Part shown: positions 43,247 to 51,698 of the stretch, in pieces | Position numbering within the stretch: position 1 is the first letter of the stretch | Layout of the letters: every line of letters starts with the position of its first letter | DNA from: Clostridium sp. CAG:354_28_25 | GTDB lineage: Bacteria; Bacillota; Clostridia; TANB77; CAG-508 | DNA length: 64,000 nucleotides | Reading direction: 5' to 3' | NCBI GenBank assembly: GCA_001915925.1 | Contig: MNRL01000019.1 | Location: forward strand, 1-64,000 | Position numbers and translations under genes: made by a program | Notes under the pieces: model-generated | Told to the model about the DNA's origin: nothing | What the model saw: the letters and a program-made list of their open reading frames with translations, nothing else | The model's database searches: none

Positions 43247-43249
43247 ATT

Positions 43250-43288
43250 AAGAAAAGATACATAGAAAGTTGCTATGTATCTTTTCTT
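43250..43288 (+). terminator. Intrinsic terminator
   Basis: AAGAAAAGATACATAG pairs perfectly with CTATGTATCTTTTCTT around AAAGTTG. Confidence 0.85.
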
Positions 43289-43419
43289 ATATATAAATGA
43301 TTTTCTTATTGAAATGTAAGTACTAATGTGCTATTATTGCAAAAGTATGTTTTACAAGTAAGTTATATCATAGAAATAATGGTATAAAAATGAATTCTAG
43401 AATTTAGGAGGATTAAGAA

Positions 43420-43845
43420 ATGAAAGAAAATTTAAAGAATGTAGCTCGGTTAATACCTTATGCGGTGTATGCTTTTTTAATCTCAGCTGTAATACTAAAG
43501 CTATGGTACGAAAATAAAAATTGGTTAATCATATCTATTTTATGTAGTGTATCTAATATTACAGCTAATATAATTTTTAACTATAAAATATATTCCGATG
43601 AAACACAGCAGGGTCAGGCTAAGATTATTAATTTTAAGACAAAATTAACAGAAAAAAATAAAACTAGCATGAAGATGATTATAATAGATAGTATTATTAC
43701 AATAGTCGGGGCCTATTTTATTTTTGCTTTTTTCATAGGAGTATTGTTTGAAGTGGAAAATTGGGCAGAAATGGTGAAATTTCCAGTAACATTTTTTGCT
43801 GTAACATATATTGAGTGTCACTATACATATTCTAAAAGCGAGTAA
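43420..43845 (+). CDS. Hypothetical four-helix membrane protein (141 aa)
   Basis: A 141-residue protein with four hydrophobic helices (about 10-28, 34-52, 83-105 and 117-131) and a polar loop between the second and third. No family is recognised. TAGGAGGATT precedes the ATG. It is monocistronic between strong terminators at 43250 and 43857. Function unknown. Confidence 0.65.
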   Translation: MKENLKNVARLIPYAVYAFLISAVILKLWYENKNWLIISILCSVSNITANIIFNYKIYSDETQQGQAKIINFKTKLTEKNKTSMKMIIIDSIITIVGAYFIFAFFIGVLFEVENWAEMVKFPVTFFAVTYIECHYTYSKSE

Positions 43846-43856
43846 CAATTCTAACG

Positions 43857-43886
43857 AACGGTGCAAGTTTAACTTGTACCGTTTTT
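43857..43886 (+). terminator. Intrinsic terminator
   Basis: AACGGTGCAAGTT pairs with AACTTGTACCGTT (one G-U), followed by T residues. Confidence 0.85.
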
Positions 43887-44011
43887 CTTTATATATAAAT
43901 ATGTAGATGCTTTATGTATAAAAAGAAAAATTTAAAAATAATTTTGTAAAAATATATCACAAAAAAAATATTAATGGTATAATTATTAAAAATATACCAA
44001 GGAGAATCCTT

Positions 44012-45295
44012 ATGCTAAACGAAGTATTAGAAAATTCAAAGAATGAATTAATGCAAATAATTCAAAAAAGCGAAGCCTTGCAAAAAAGAAAAGCAGAGTT
44101 AGAAGAGGAAATGCAACAAACTAAGGCAGATATCATAAGTTTAAATCAAGAAAATCGAAGTCTTTCTGTCTATAGAAAAAGAAATCCAATAATTGAATTT
44201 TTTATGAAAACTTTTTCTAAAAAATATAAGCAAGAACTAAAGGCTTCAGCTAGTAATAGTAAAGAATTAACAAAATTAAATGAAAAAATGACAAACCTTA
44301 GGTCAGAAAAGAGAAAATTAGATTTAGATGAGCAAACATTAAATCCAGAAAGAGCAAAGGGTCAACTTGAGAAAATGGAAAATACAGATTTAGCAATACA
44401 TATGTTAGTTAATGCAAAACCAGAACTAACTAAAAATCCAGAATTTATGAAGGATTTGATTAATAGAAATATGCAATATATAGAGTATGATAATTCTAAT
44501 GAACCAGAATTATATATGCAATATATAGAAAAAATGATTCAAAAATTAGAAGAAGCCAAAGAAAGAAATAATGCAAACGAATTTACAATAAATATAACTA
44601 TTAATACTGCAAAAAAGATATTAGAAGAATTAAATTCACCCAAAGAAGTAGAAGAAGGAAAATATAAAATACCTAGAAGATTTTTGTTCGAAGGTTTAAG
44701 AAAATCTGGTAAAAAGGATTTAGAATTATTAGAAAAAGGCGAAATGATAGATATATTATCAGTAGGAAGAGATTATTTACGCGAAGATGGATGCTACAAA
44801 CAAGAATATGGTAAAAAGCTAGAAGAATTATATGAAGATAAAGATAGATTTTTAGTTATACACTATATAAATGCGTCATATCACTTTAGAGCAAAAGATG
44901 AGACTATGGCAATTAGAGATAATATTTATAAAGAGGGATTACATTCTTCAATCCAAGGAATGGATTGTATTAATACTTTAGATAGAACAGCGCATGGTAC
45001 TTTTGAAGAAGATAAATCTTTTATGGAGCTTATGTCACCAGACCATAAAATGATAATAATGCTACCTAAAAAAGCATTAAATAAAAATTCAGAAGAACCA
45101 ATATGGGGTTCAGACTTCCCAGAGGCAGATATACAACATCCAGGATATATTTTCCCAGAGTATATATATGGCTATATTAATCCAGATACAGAGGAAATAG
45201 AAGAGAATCCAATTCCAGTAGAAAACAGAAAAAAATATAAGTATCAATTCTTAAATGGACAAACTAGTTGTGTAGATGATAGAGTTAAATATTAA
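44012..45295 (+). CDS. Coiled-coil protein with unrecognised C-terminal alpha/beta domain (427 aa)
   Basis: A 427-residue cytoplasmic protein. Residues 1-120 form a Glu/Lys coiled coil with a basic break (VYRKRNPIIEFFMKTFSKKY, about 52-71). The helical middle contains MQYIEYDNSNEPELYMQYIEKM. The C-terminal 200 residues look like a compact alpha/beta domain with LVIHYINASYHFR, GLHSSIQGMDCINTLDRT and PGYIFPEYIYGYIN, a His, Ser and Glu order that recalls ADP-ribosyltransferase folds, but I cannot confirm this. An extended TGGTATAAT -10 lies at 43978-43983 and AAGGAG before the start. Confidence 0.6.
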   Translation: MLNEVLENSKNELMQIIQKSEALQKRKAELEEEMQQTKADIISLNQENRSLSVYRKRNPIIEFFMKTFSKKYKQELKASASNSKELTKLNEKMTNLRSEKRKLDLDEQTLNPERAKGQLEKMENTDLAIHMLVNAKPELTKNPEFMKDLINRNMQYIEYDNSNEPELYMQYIEKMIQKLEEAKERNNANEFTINITINTAKKILEELNSPKEVEEGKYKIPRRFLFEGLRKSGKKDLELLEKGEMIDILSVGRDYLREDGCYKQEYGKKLEELYEDKDRFLVIHYINASYHFRAKDETMAIRDNIYKEGLHSSIQGMDCINTLDRTAHGTFEEDKSFMELMSPDHKMIIMLPKKALNKNSEEPIWGSDFPEADIQHPGYIFPEYIYGYINPDTEEIEENPIPVENRKKYKYQFLNGQTSCVDDRVKY

Positions 45296-45322
45296 AAAAA
45301 GGACTATGTTAGTCCTTTTTTA
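45294..45322. terminator. Bidirectional terminator
   Basis: AAAAAAAGGACTA pairs with TAGTCCTTTTTTA around TGTT, between convergent genes. It includes the last codons of sigK. Confidence 0.85.
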
Positions 45323-46013
45323 GTTTGGCTTCTAATTTTTTTATAGCTTTAGTTTCTATTCTTGAAACATATGACCTAGAAATGCCTAAATCTTTTGCGA
45401 TTTCATTTTGAGTTTCTGGTTTATGACCATTAAGTCCGAATCTTCTTATAAGTATTTCTTTTTCTCTATCTTTTAATATTTTATCTATATTTGTATAAAG
45501 TTTTTCTTTTTTTAAACCTAAATCTACTTCATCTTCTATGCTCTTAATATCAGCCTCTAAGACTTCTTGCAATGTTACAACATTATCATCTTTATCTTTA
45601 CCAATTGGATCACTTAGTTTTACTTCTGCTTGAAGTTTTTTAGAAGAACGTAAGAACATTAATATTTCGTTATCTATGCATTTGGCAATGTATGTAGAAA
45701 GTTTTACACCTTTATCGTGTTTAAAACTATTTATCCCTTTTATAAGACCAATAGTGCCTATAGAAATTAAATCATCTTGCTCTATGTTAGAGGTAGAATA
45801 TTTTTTTGCTACATGAGCTACTAAACGCAGGTTTTTTTCTATTAAAATATTTCTGGCTTCAGTATCACCAGCTTTAAATTTATCTAAATAATATATTTCT
45901 TCTGATGGTGAAAGAGGTTCTGGAAACAAACTAGAACTTTGAATATATCCAACAACAAAAACGGCAGAACTTAAAAAAGAAATAAATCCAGCCAACGAAA
46001 TAGTAGAGAACAT
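45309..46013 (-). CDS. sigK: Sporulation sigma factor SigK
   Basis: A 234-residue RNA polymerase sigma factor of the late mother cell. It has the SigK layout: a hydrophobic N-terminal pro-sequence (FSTISLAGFISFLSSAVFVVGYI, 2-24) removed on activation, FPEPLSPSEEIYYL, region 2 (RNILIEKNLRLVAHVAKKY, DDLISIGTIGLIKGI), region 3, and region 4 (DREKEILIRRFGL, GISRSYVSRIE). The gene is continuous; no skin-type element interrupts it. The ATG at 46013 has TATGGAGGT 8 bp upstream, and a longer in-frame extension upstream lacks such a site. Confidence 0.9.
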   Translation of the reverse strand: MFSTISLAGFISFLSSAVFVVGYIQSSSLFPEPLSPSEEIYYLDKFKAGDTEARNILIEKNLRLVAHVAKKYSTSNIEQDDLISIGTIGLIKGINSFKHDKGVKLSTYIAKCIDNEILMFLRSSKKLQAEVKLSDPIGKDKDDNVVTLQEVLEADIKSIEDEVDLGLKKEKLYTNIDKILKDREKEILIRRFGLNGHKPETQNEIAKDLGISRSYVSRIETKAIKKLEAKLKKD

Positions 46014-46238
46014 ACATATACCTCCATAAAAATCACTATATGAAAAGTATATGTTTAAAAACGATTTTTGTGCCTGGACCATTGAAATTTAAATATATAC
46101 ACATAATTACAATAATTTTATCATAAAATTTAAAAAAGTACAAATACTAGAATTATATAAACAAATTAAAATTAATAACTTTAACAAAGCATTCATAAGA
46201 TAAAACAGAAAAAACACAAAAATTGCACAAAAAAGATA

Positions 46239-46267
46239 TTGAAAACAAATTAAGAATGTGTTAAGAT
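46239..46267 (+). promoter_or_regulatory. SigA-type promoter of the 6S RNA
   Basis: TTGAAA, 17 bp, TAAGAT, about 8 bp before the inferred RNA start. Confidence 0.7.
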
Positions 46268-46274
46268 ACTATTA

Positions 46275-46497
46275 AATTAAATAAACGACAAACAAAAACT
46301 TCCCTGCATAGTGCGTGTAGACTGGAATTTTAGAACCAACAAATTTTATAAGGGAGTCCGCCTTTAAATGTGGCGTGCAAGCTTACACTTCTATTTAGTA
46401 GTAAGAAGCCCACAAGCATTTAACAAGACACCCACCTACGCGAGTAGGCTCTTAAAATTTCTAAACTTCTTACGGCTAAGGCGGGGTAAGTTTTTTT
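46275..46497 (+). ncRNA. ssrS: 6S RNA
   Basis: An RNA of about 220 nt that would bind sigma-A RNA polymerase by mimicking an open promoter. A closing stem pairs AACTTCCCTGC (46297-46307) with GCGGGGTAAGTT (46481-46492) and runs into a T7 tract. The 3' half carries the 6S hallmarks: AGAAGCCC, then AAGACACCCACCT with a small CCTACGCGAGTAGG hairpin, and CGGCTAAGGCGGGG. The 5' half holds GTGGCGTGCAAGC. A terminal stem pairs CTTCT with AGAAG (46388-46408). No ORF of note lies inside. It sits between divergent sigK and prmC with its own promoter. Boundaries are inferred. Confidence 0.87.
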
Positions 46498-46594
46498 ATG
46501 TATATAACAACTATGGTAGTGCAAAGCGCGAAGAAATTGTGTAGATGTGGCAAAGCCACTTTTCTTATGTATATAAAAAATGGAAGGATTATTT
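46498..46594 (+). other. Leader of prmC with direct repeat and mini-hairpins
   Basis: TTATGTATATAA occurs at both ends of a 70-nt stretch that contains two small hairpins with AAA loops, GTGC-AAA-GCGC and GTGGC-AAA-GCCAC. This lies between the 6S RNA terminator and prmC. No ORF. Confidence 0.45.
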
Positions 46595-47431
46595 ATGACG
46601 ATAAACGAAATAGTAAAAAAAGGAATAATTAATTTAAAAGAAAAAAATATAGAAGAACCGCTATTAAAAATGAGGATTTTGGTAGCCTCAGTTTTAAATA
46701 AACCGAAAGAATATGTTATGGCTCATTGTGAAGATGAATTAGACGAAATTCATAAAAAAAAGATATTAGATGGAATTGAACAGTTGAGAAATTATATTCC
46801 AATACAATATATAACCAATAATCAAGAATTTATGAAATTAAACTTTTTTGTTAATCAAAATGTACTAATTCCAAGAAGCGATACAGAAATTTTAGTAGAA
46901 GAAGTTATAAATACATATAAAAATGAACATGTAAAAATATTAGATATGTGTACAGGAAGTGGCTGTATTGCAATTTCTTTAAAAAAATATATGCAAAATT
47001 CAGAAGTTTATGGTATAGATATAAGTAAGGAAGCATTAAAAGTTGCACAAATAAATGCACAGAGTAATAATGTTGATGTGAAATTTAAATGTTCAGATAT
47101 GTTTGCAGATATACAAGATAAAGATTTTGATGTAATTGTATCAAATCCACCATACATAAAAACACAAGTTATTAACACACTAGATAAAGAGGTAAAAAAT
47201 GAACCAATTATAGCGTTAGACGGTGGAGAAGATGGCTTATATTTTTATAAAAAAATTATCAATGAAGCATTTAATTTTTTAGCTGATAATGGTATGATTT
47301 TTTTAGAGATTGGATATGACCAAAAAGAAGAGCTTACTAAATTAATAAAAGCAGATAAAAGATATGAACTTGTAAAAACTAAAAAAGATTTAGGAGATAA
47401 TGATAGAATAGTAGTTGTAAAGAAGGTGTAA
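46595..47431 (+). CDS. prmC: Release factor glutamine methyltransferase
   Basis: A 278-residue SAM-dependent enzyme that methylates the Gln of the GGQ motif in peptide release factors. N-terminal helical domain, then PRSDTEILVEEV, the SAM-binding DMCTGSGCIAI, and the catalytic SNPPYIK with the NEP(I)IALDGGEDGL follow-on. The start at 46595 has GGAAGGA 6 bp upstream; an ATG 15 bp earlier lies on that site. Unlike in many genomes, prfA is not adjacent; whiA follows 2 bp later and hemW 1 bp after that. Confidence 0.94.
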   Translation: MTINEIVKKGIINLKEKNIEEPLLKMRILVASVLNKPKEYVMAHCEDELDEIHKKKILDGIEQLRNYIPIQYITNNQEFMKLNFFVNQNVLIPRSDTEILVEEVINTYKNEHVKILDMCTGSGCIAISLKKYMQNSEVYGIDISKEALKVAQINAQSNNVDVKFKCSDMFADIQDKDFDVIVSNPPYIKTQVINTLDKEVKNEPIIALDGGEDGLYFYKKIINEAFNFLADNGMIFLEIGYDQKEELTKLIKADKRYELVKTKKDLGDNDRIVVVKKV

Positions 47432-47433
47432 AA

Positions 47434-48303
47434 ATGTCTTTCTCATCTGAAATAAAAGAAGAATTGAGTAAACTGAATAATTTAAAGGATAAGCAAGCTG
47501 TTTATTATGAATTAGTTGGTTATTTAATAACTAAAAATACAAAAGTAGAAAAAAAGGTAAAGTTTTCTACAGAAAACGAATTTAATATTAATAGATTTAA
47601 TAAACTCCTAAATAATATGGGGATAAAATATAAAATAGAAATGCAAGGAAATTTCTATGTAATTACATTTAGTAAACCAGAAAATTTAATTAATTGTTCT
47701 TTTAAGTCAAATTATGTAGCTTTTAATAAAACAGATGAAATGGAAGACAAAGATATAAGAGCTTTACTTAGGGGAGCCTTTATGGGTTCTGGTTTGGTAA
47801 GTGAGCCAAGTAGTACATATCATTTAGAAATTAATTTTAGTAATTTAGAGAATCTTTTAATTATAAGAGATTTTATGAAGAAATATAATATAACAGCAAA
47901 AACACTTAATAGAAATGGGAGTATTGCACTGTATATAAAAGAGGGGGAAGATATATCCAATTTTTTAGCTTGTATTGGTGCAAGTGGTGCAATGCTTAAA
48001 TTTGAAGAGATAAGAGTAATAAAAGAAGCTAGAAATAATGTAAACAGAATGGTAAATTGTGAAGTGGCTAATTTAAATAAGACAGTTAATGCGGCTACTA
48101 AACAGATAGAAGCAATCAAGAAATTAAAAGCTAGTAAAAAATTTACAAATTTATCTGATGAATTAAAGGAGATTGCAGAACTCAGGTTAAAAAATCCAGA
48201 TGCTAGCTTAATAGAATTAGGGAATATGCTAAAAATGCCAGTAGGAAAATCTGGAGTAAATTATAGATTGAACAAATTAATAAAAATAGCAAAGGAAATA
48301 TAA
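47434..48303 (+). CDS. whiA: WhiA family regulator
   Basis: A 289-residue protein with a homing-endonuclease-like N-terminal domain and a C-terminal helix-turn-helix. MSFSSEIKEELSKL at the start, GAFMGSGLVSEPSSTYHLEI (about 117-136) and the LKNPDASLIELGNML and KSGVNYRLNKL segments at the end are family landmarks. WhiA links cell division and sporulation in Firmicutes and Actinobacteria. It usually sits beside yvcK; here yvcK is 13 kb downstream. Confidence 0.93.
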   Translation: MSFSSEIKEELSKLNNLKDKQAVYYELVGYLITKNTKVEKKVKFSTENEFNINRFNKLLNNMGIKYKIEMQGNFYVITFSKPENLINCSFKSNYVAFNKTDEMEDKDIRALLRGAFMGSGLVSEPSSTYHLEINFSNLENLLIIRDFMKKYNITAKTLNRNGSIALYIKEGEDISNFLACIGASGAMLKFEEIRVIKEARNNVNRMVNCEVANLNKTVNAATKQIEAIKKLKASKKFTNLSDELKEIAELRLKNPDASLIELGNMLKMPVGKSGVNYRLNKLIKIAKEI

Positions 48304-48304
48304 G

Positions 48305-49423
48305 ATGGAAAATATAGGTATATATGTACATATACCTTTTTGTATGCGCAAATGTTATTATTGTGATTTTTGCTCATATCCAGGGAAATTGGAAAAACAA
48401 GAAGATTATGTACAAGCACTAAAAGAAGAAATAAAAGAAAGAAGCAAAAGAGTAAAAAATTATGTAGATACAATATATATCGGTGGTGGAACACCATCAA
48501 TTATAGATGCGTCATATATAGCAGAAATTTTAAATTGTATAAGGGATAATTATAAGGTAAAAAAGAATGCAGAAATAACAATCGAGGTAAACCCAGGTAC
48601 TGTAACAGAAAACAAGTTACTATTATATAGGGAAGCAGGAATAAATAGATTAAGTATAGGATTACAATCTACTAAAGATAAGTTATTAGAAGAAATAGGA
48701 AGAATACATAAATATGAAGATTTTTTAAATACATATAAACTAGCCAAAGAAATCGGATTTAAAAATATTAATGTGGATTTAATGATTGGACTTCCTGAGC
48801 AAACTTTGCAAGATGTTGAAGATAGCCTTATAGACATTATTACTTTAAATCCAAAACATATTTCTGTATATTCATTAATTTTAGAAGAAAATACGAAATT
48901 AGAGGTTTTAGTTAATTTGGGAAAAATTGATTTACCAACTGATGAAGTAGAAAGAGAAATGTATTGGAAAGTTAAAGATGTTTTGGAAGCTAATGGTTAT
49001 GAACATTATGAAATCTCTAATTTTGCCAAAAAAGGATATAAATCTAAACATAATTATAATTGCTGGAAACAACATAATTACCTTGGTTTCGGTGTAGCAG
49101 CACATTCTTATTATAATAATATAAGATATTCTAATACAAATAGTTTAGAAGAATATTTGCAAAATCCAGAGAACAAAAAGATAGAAGAAACACAAGAAAT
49201 AGAAGATGCTAAAAAAGAATATATGATGTTAGGCTTAAGAACTATAGAAGGTGTGAGTATATCAGAATTTAAACAAAAATATGTAGACAACCCATTGTAT
49301 CTATTTAAAAATGAGCTTAATAAACTTACAGAAGAAGGCTTAGTAGAGATTGATTTAGATAATATAAAACTTACAAATAAAGGATTAGACTTAGCAAATT
49401 TAGTTTGGGAAGAATTCGTATAA
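48305..49423 (+). CDS. hemW: Heme chaperone HemW (radical SAM, HemN-like)
   Basis: A 372-residue radical-SAM protein. The cluster motif CMRKCYYCDFC (about 12-22) shows CxxxCxxC followed by the extra Cys seen in HemW/HemN. GGGTPS, EVNPGT, INRLSIGLQS and HYEISNFA are the typical core blocks. HemW delivers heme rather than oxidising coproporphyrinogen; the short N-terminus favours HemW over HemN. It follows whiA without a gap, so prmC-whiA-hemW form one unit. Confidence 0.93.
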   Translation: MENIGIYVHIPFCMRKCYYCDFCSYPGKLEKQEDYVQALKEEIKERSKRVKNYVDTIYIGGGTPSIIDASYIAEILNCIRDNYKVKKNAEITIEVNPGTVTENKLLLYREAGINRLSIGLQSTKDKLLEEIGRIHKYEDFLNTYKLAKEIGFKNINVDLMIGLPEQTLQDVEDSLIDIITLNPKHISVYSLILEENTKLEVLVNLGKIDLPTDEVEREMYWKVKDVLEANGYEHYEISNFAKKGYKSKHNYNCWKQHNYLGFGVAAHSYYNNIRYSNTNSLEEYLQNPENKKIEETQEIEDAKKEYMMLGLRTIEGVSISEFKQKYVDNPLYLFKNELNKLTEEGLVEIDLDNIKLTNKGLDLANLVWEEFV

Positions 49424-49448
49424 TTGGTATAAATGTAGCTTTACATAA

Positions 49449-49477
49449 TTGAAAAAAGACAGAAAAAATGATAAAAT
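49449..49477 (+). promoter_or_regulatory. SigA-type promoter for the lysophospholipase-like gene
   Basis: TTGAAA, 17 bp, TAAAAT. It is followed by the palindrome AAACTAAATTAGTTT (49479-49493), a possible operator. Confidence 0.6.
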
Positions 49478-49561
49478 AAACTAAATTAGTTTGTTTAGCT
49501 AGAACAATTAATCTGGCAGATAAATTAATTAGTCAAATGGTTATATAGGAGGAAAACATCA

Positions 49562-50494
49562 ATGAAGAGGTATGAATTTTACTACCAATCAGCAGACAAA
49601 AAAACAAATATCCATGCTGTAAGGTGGATGCCTGAGGGGAAGCCTGTGGGAATTATACAAATTGCCCATGGTGTTACAGAGTACATCTTGCGATATGAAG
49701 ATTTTGCAAGATATTTAACAGACAAAGGATTCATTGTAACAGGTAATGACCATTTAGGTCATGGAAAGTCCATTGCTGATGGGGCTAAACCGATGTATTT
49801 TGGACCAAAAGGATCATGGAAGTGGGTCGTTGAGGATATCAAGATGCTTAAAAACATTACTGTGGAAAGGTATCCGGACTTACCATATGTTATGCTAGGT
49901 TTCTCATTGGGTTCATTTGTAGTAAGAACCTATCTGATTAATCATCCAGGAGATTTGGATGTTGCTATACTAATGGGAACAGGTCAGATGCCTCCAGTGG
50001 CAATCAAGATTGCAAAACTTGTAGCAAATATGGAGGCAAAAAAGGCTGGAGAAGATAACTCAACTCCGACCATCCATAATTTGACCTTTGGAACATACAA
50101 CAAAATCTTTGCTCCGAACAGAACGGAGTATGATTGGTTGTGTAGCAATGAAGAAGCCTTGGATGAGTACATAGCAGATCCTCAAAGAGGAGGAGATTTC
50201 TCTGCAGGCCTTTTTAGAGAATTACTTGACGGTATGCTTTATTCCTCACATGAGAAAAATGTGTGGAATATGGATAAAAGTTTGCCTATATTACTTATTT
50301 CCGGTGAAATGGACCCTGTAGGGGACTGCGGAAAAGGTGTACAGGCGACAGAAAAGGTGATGCGCAAAGCCGGAGTCAAGGATATTGAAGTGAAGATGTA
50401 TCCTGGATTAAGACACGACATTTTGCATGAGGCGATAAAAGAGCAGGTGTATGCCGATGTGTACAACTGGGTAACCAAGAAACTGAACAAATAA
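49562..50494 (+). CDS. Alpha/beta-hydrolase, monoglyceride lipase/lysophospholipase-like
   Basis: A 310-residue soluble hydrolase. The nucleophile elbow is GFSLGS (Ser115), preceded by the IAHGVTEY oxyanion loop and the GNDHLGHGKS segment typical of the serine aminopeptidase/lysophospholipase L2 group; the acid is in GEMDPVGD and the His in GLRHDIL. Its third positions are richer in G and C (CTG, GCC, CGC appear) than the flanking genes, suggesting recent acquisition. AGGAGGAAAACATCA precedes the ATG. It has its own promoter and a strong G+C-rich terminator. Confidence 0.87.
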   Translation: MKRYEFYYQSADKKTNIHAVRWMPEGKPVGIIQIAHGVTEYILRYEDFARYLTDKGFIVTGNDHLGHGKSIADGAKPMYFGPKGSWKWVVEDIKMLKNITVERYPDLPYVMLGFSLGSFVVRTYLINHPGDLDVAILMGTGQMPPVAIKIAKLVANMEAKKAGEDNSTPTIHNLTFGTYNKIFAPNRTEYDWLCSNEEALDEYIADPQRGGDFSAGLFRELLDGMLYSSHEKNVWNMDKSLPILLISGEMDPVGDCGKGVQATEKVMRKAGVKDIEVKMYPGLRHDILHEAIKEQVYADVYNWVTKKLNK

Positions 50495-50510
50495 AACCAT
50501 TTGACAGTGT

Positions 50511-50536
50511 AAGGGGGCAATGCCCCCGTTTTTTTG
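50511..50536 (+). terminator. G+C-rich intrinsic terminator
   Basis: AAGGGGGCA and TGCCCCC form a tight hairpin followed by G and seven T. It is the most G+C-rich terminator in the window. Confidence 0.9.
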
Positions 50537-50559
50537 TTTTCACAAAAAATTCACAAAGA

Positions 50560-50594
50560 AATTTTAGCAAAAGGTATTGACATTTGCTAAAATT
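50560..50594 (+). promoter_or_regulatory. Degenerate upstream CIRCE overlapping the -35 box
   Basis: AATTTTAGCAAA (50560-50571) and TTTGCTAAAATT (50583-50594) are a perfect 12-bp inverted repeat. Its inner part, TTAGCA-N15-TGCTAA, has exactly the arm-to-arm spacing of CIRCE (TTAGCACTC-N9-GAGTGCTAA), with CTC/GAG replaced. The promoter -35 box lies in its spacer. Confidence 0.6.
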
Positions 50595-50603
50595 GAATAT
50601 AAT
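50577..50603 (+). promoter_or_regulatory. Promoter of the hrcA-grpE-dnaK-dnaJ operon
   Basis: TTGACA, 15 bp, TATAAT. The spacer is shorter than the optimum. The -35 is enclosed by the upstream inverted repeat and the start region holds the CIRCE. Confidence 0.65.
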
Positions 50604-50616
50604 ATATTTAAAGAAT

Positions 50617-50643
50617 TTAGCAATCAGACACAAAGAGTGCTAA
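50617..50643 (+). promoter_or_regulatory. CIRCE element (HrcA operator)
   Basis: TTAGCAATC, 9-bp spacer, GAGTGCTAA. The right arm is the full consensus; the left arm has one mismatch. It lies 13 bp after the -10 and 13 bp before the hrcA start, where bound HrcA would block transcription. Confidence 0.92.
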
Positions 50644-50656
50644 AGAGGTGAAAATA

Positions 50657-51697
50657 TTGAGAAAGAAAGATTTAGACGAAAGAAAAAAGAAAGTATTACA
50701 AGCAATAGTAGAAGAATATATTAATACAGCAGAACCTGTAAGCTCTGGAAGTATAACAAAAGGCCATGGACTAGATTATAGTAGTGCAACAATAAGAAAT
50801 GATATGGCACAATTAGAAAGTATAGGTTTTTTAGATAAACCACATACTTCAGCAGGAAGAGTGCCATCTGCAGAGGGTTATAGGTATTACGTTAATGAAC
50901 TATTAAAAGAAGATAATTTAACGTTGGAAGAAATTAAATATATTCAGAATAAATTAAAAATTAAAGTTAATGAAATAGAAGACCTAACTAAAGTTGCAAC
51001 AACTACTTTATCAGAGATAACACATTATACAACAGTTGCAGTTGGTCCAAAAGCAGACAAACAAATTATAGAAGAAATTAAATTTGTTTCTTTAGGACAA
51101 AGAATGTTGATGGTTGTAATTGTAACAGATACTGGATTGGTAAAAGAAACTATTATCAAATTTGACGAAGATATAACAGAAAGCCAAGTAGATACTTTAA
51201 ATAATTTATTTAATACAAGATTAAGAGGAAAACCTTTATCTAAAATAGACAAGCCAATGGCAGAATATATTTTCTCAGAAGTTCATTATAGTATAGGAAT
51301 TATGAAGGCTATTATAGAGCAAATAAATAGGATAGTAGAAGAAGAAAATAACAATATATTTTTGGAAGGTGCGAAAAAATCTTTTGACTTACCAGAATTT
51401 AAAAGTATGAAGGTAGCAAAGAATTTTGTCAATTTACTAGATGCTAAAGATGAAATGGTAGAAATATTTAATTCTGGAGATGCAGAAGATATTAATGTAT
51501 TTATTGGTGATGACGATGAAAATAGTAATCTAAAAGATTTTAGTATTATAACTTTTAAACATACTATTGGAGATAAAGACCTAGGAACAATAGGAATAAT
51601 AGGACCAAAAAGAATGGATTATGCAAAGGTTATATCTGTAATGAAATATATAAGTAAAAAATTAAATGAAGATAATAATAAGAAAGAAGGTATGTAA
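50657..51697 (+). CDS. hrcA: Heat-inducible transcription repressor HrcA
   Basis: A 346-residue repressor that binds CIRCE and releases it when GroEL is titrated by unfolded protein. N-terminal winged helix with LDERKKKVLQAIVEEYI, then SSATIRNDMAQLE (recognition helix) and GRVPSAEGYRYYV. The start is TTG 50657, with AGAGGTGA 7 bp upstream; the in-frame GTG at 50648 is part of that site. It heads the operon and so represses itself, grpE, dnaK and dnaJ. Confidence 0.95.
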   Translation: MRKKDLDERKKKVLQAIVEEYINTAEPVSSGSITKGHGLDYSSATIRNDMAQLESIGFLDKPHTSAGRVPSAEGYRYYVNELLKEDNLTLEEIKYIQNKLKIKVNEIEDLTKVATTTLSEITHYTTVAVGPKADKQIIEEIKFVSLGQRMLMVVIVTDTGLVKETIIKFDEDITESQVDTLNNLFNTRLRGKPLSKIDKPMAEYIFSEVHYSIGIMKAIIEQINRIVEEENNNIFLEGAKKSFDLPEFKSMKVAKNFVNLLDAKDEMVEIFNSGDAEDINVFIGDDDENSNLKDFSIITFKHTIGDKDLGTIGIIGPKRMDYAKVISVMKYISKKLNEDNNKKEGM

Positions 51698-51698
51698 A

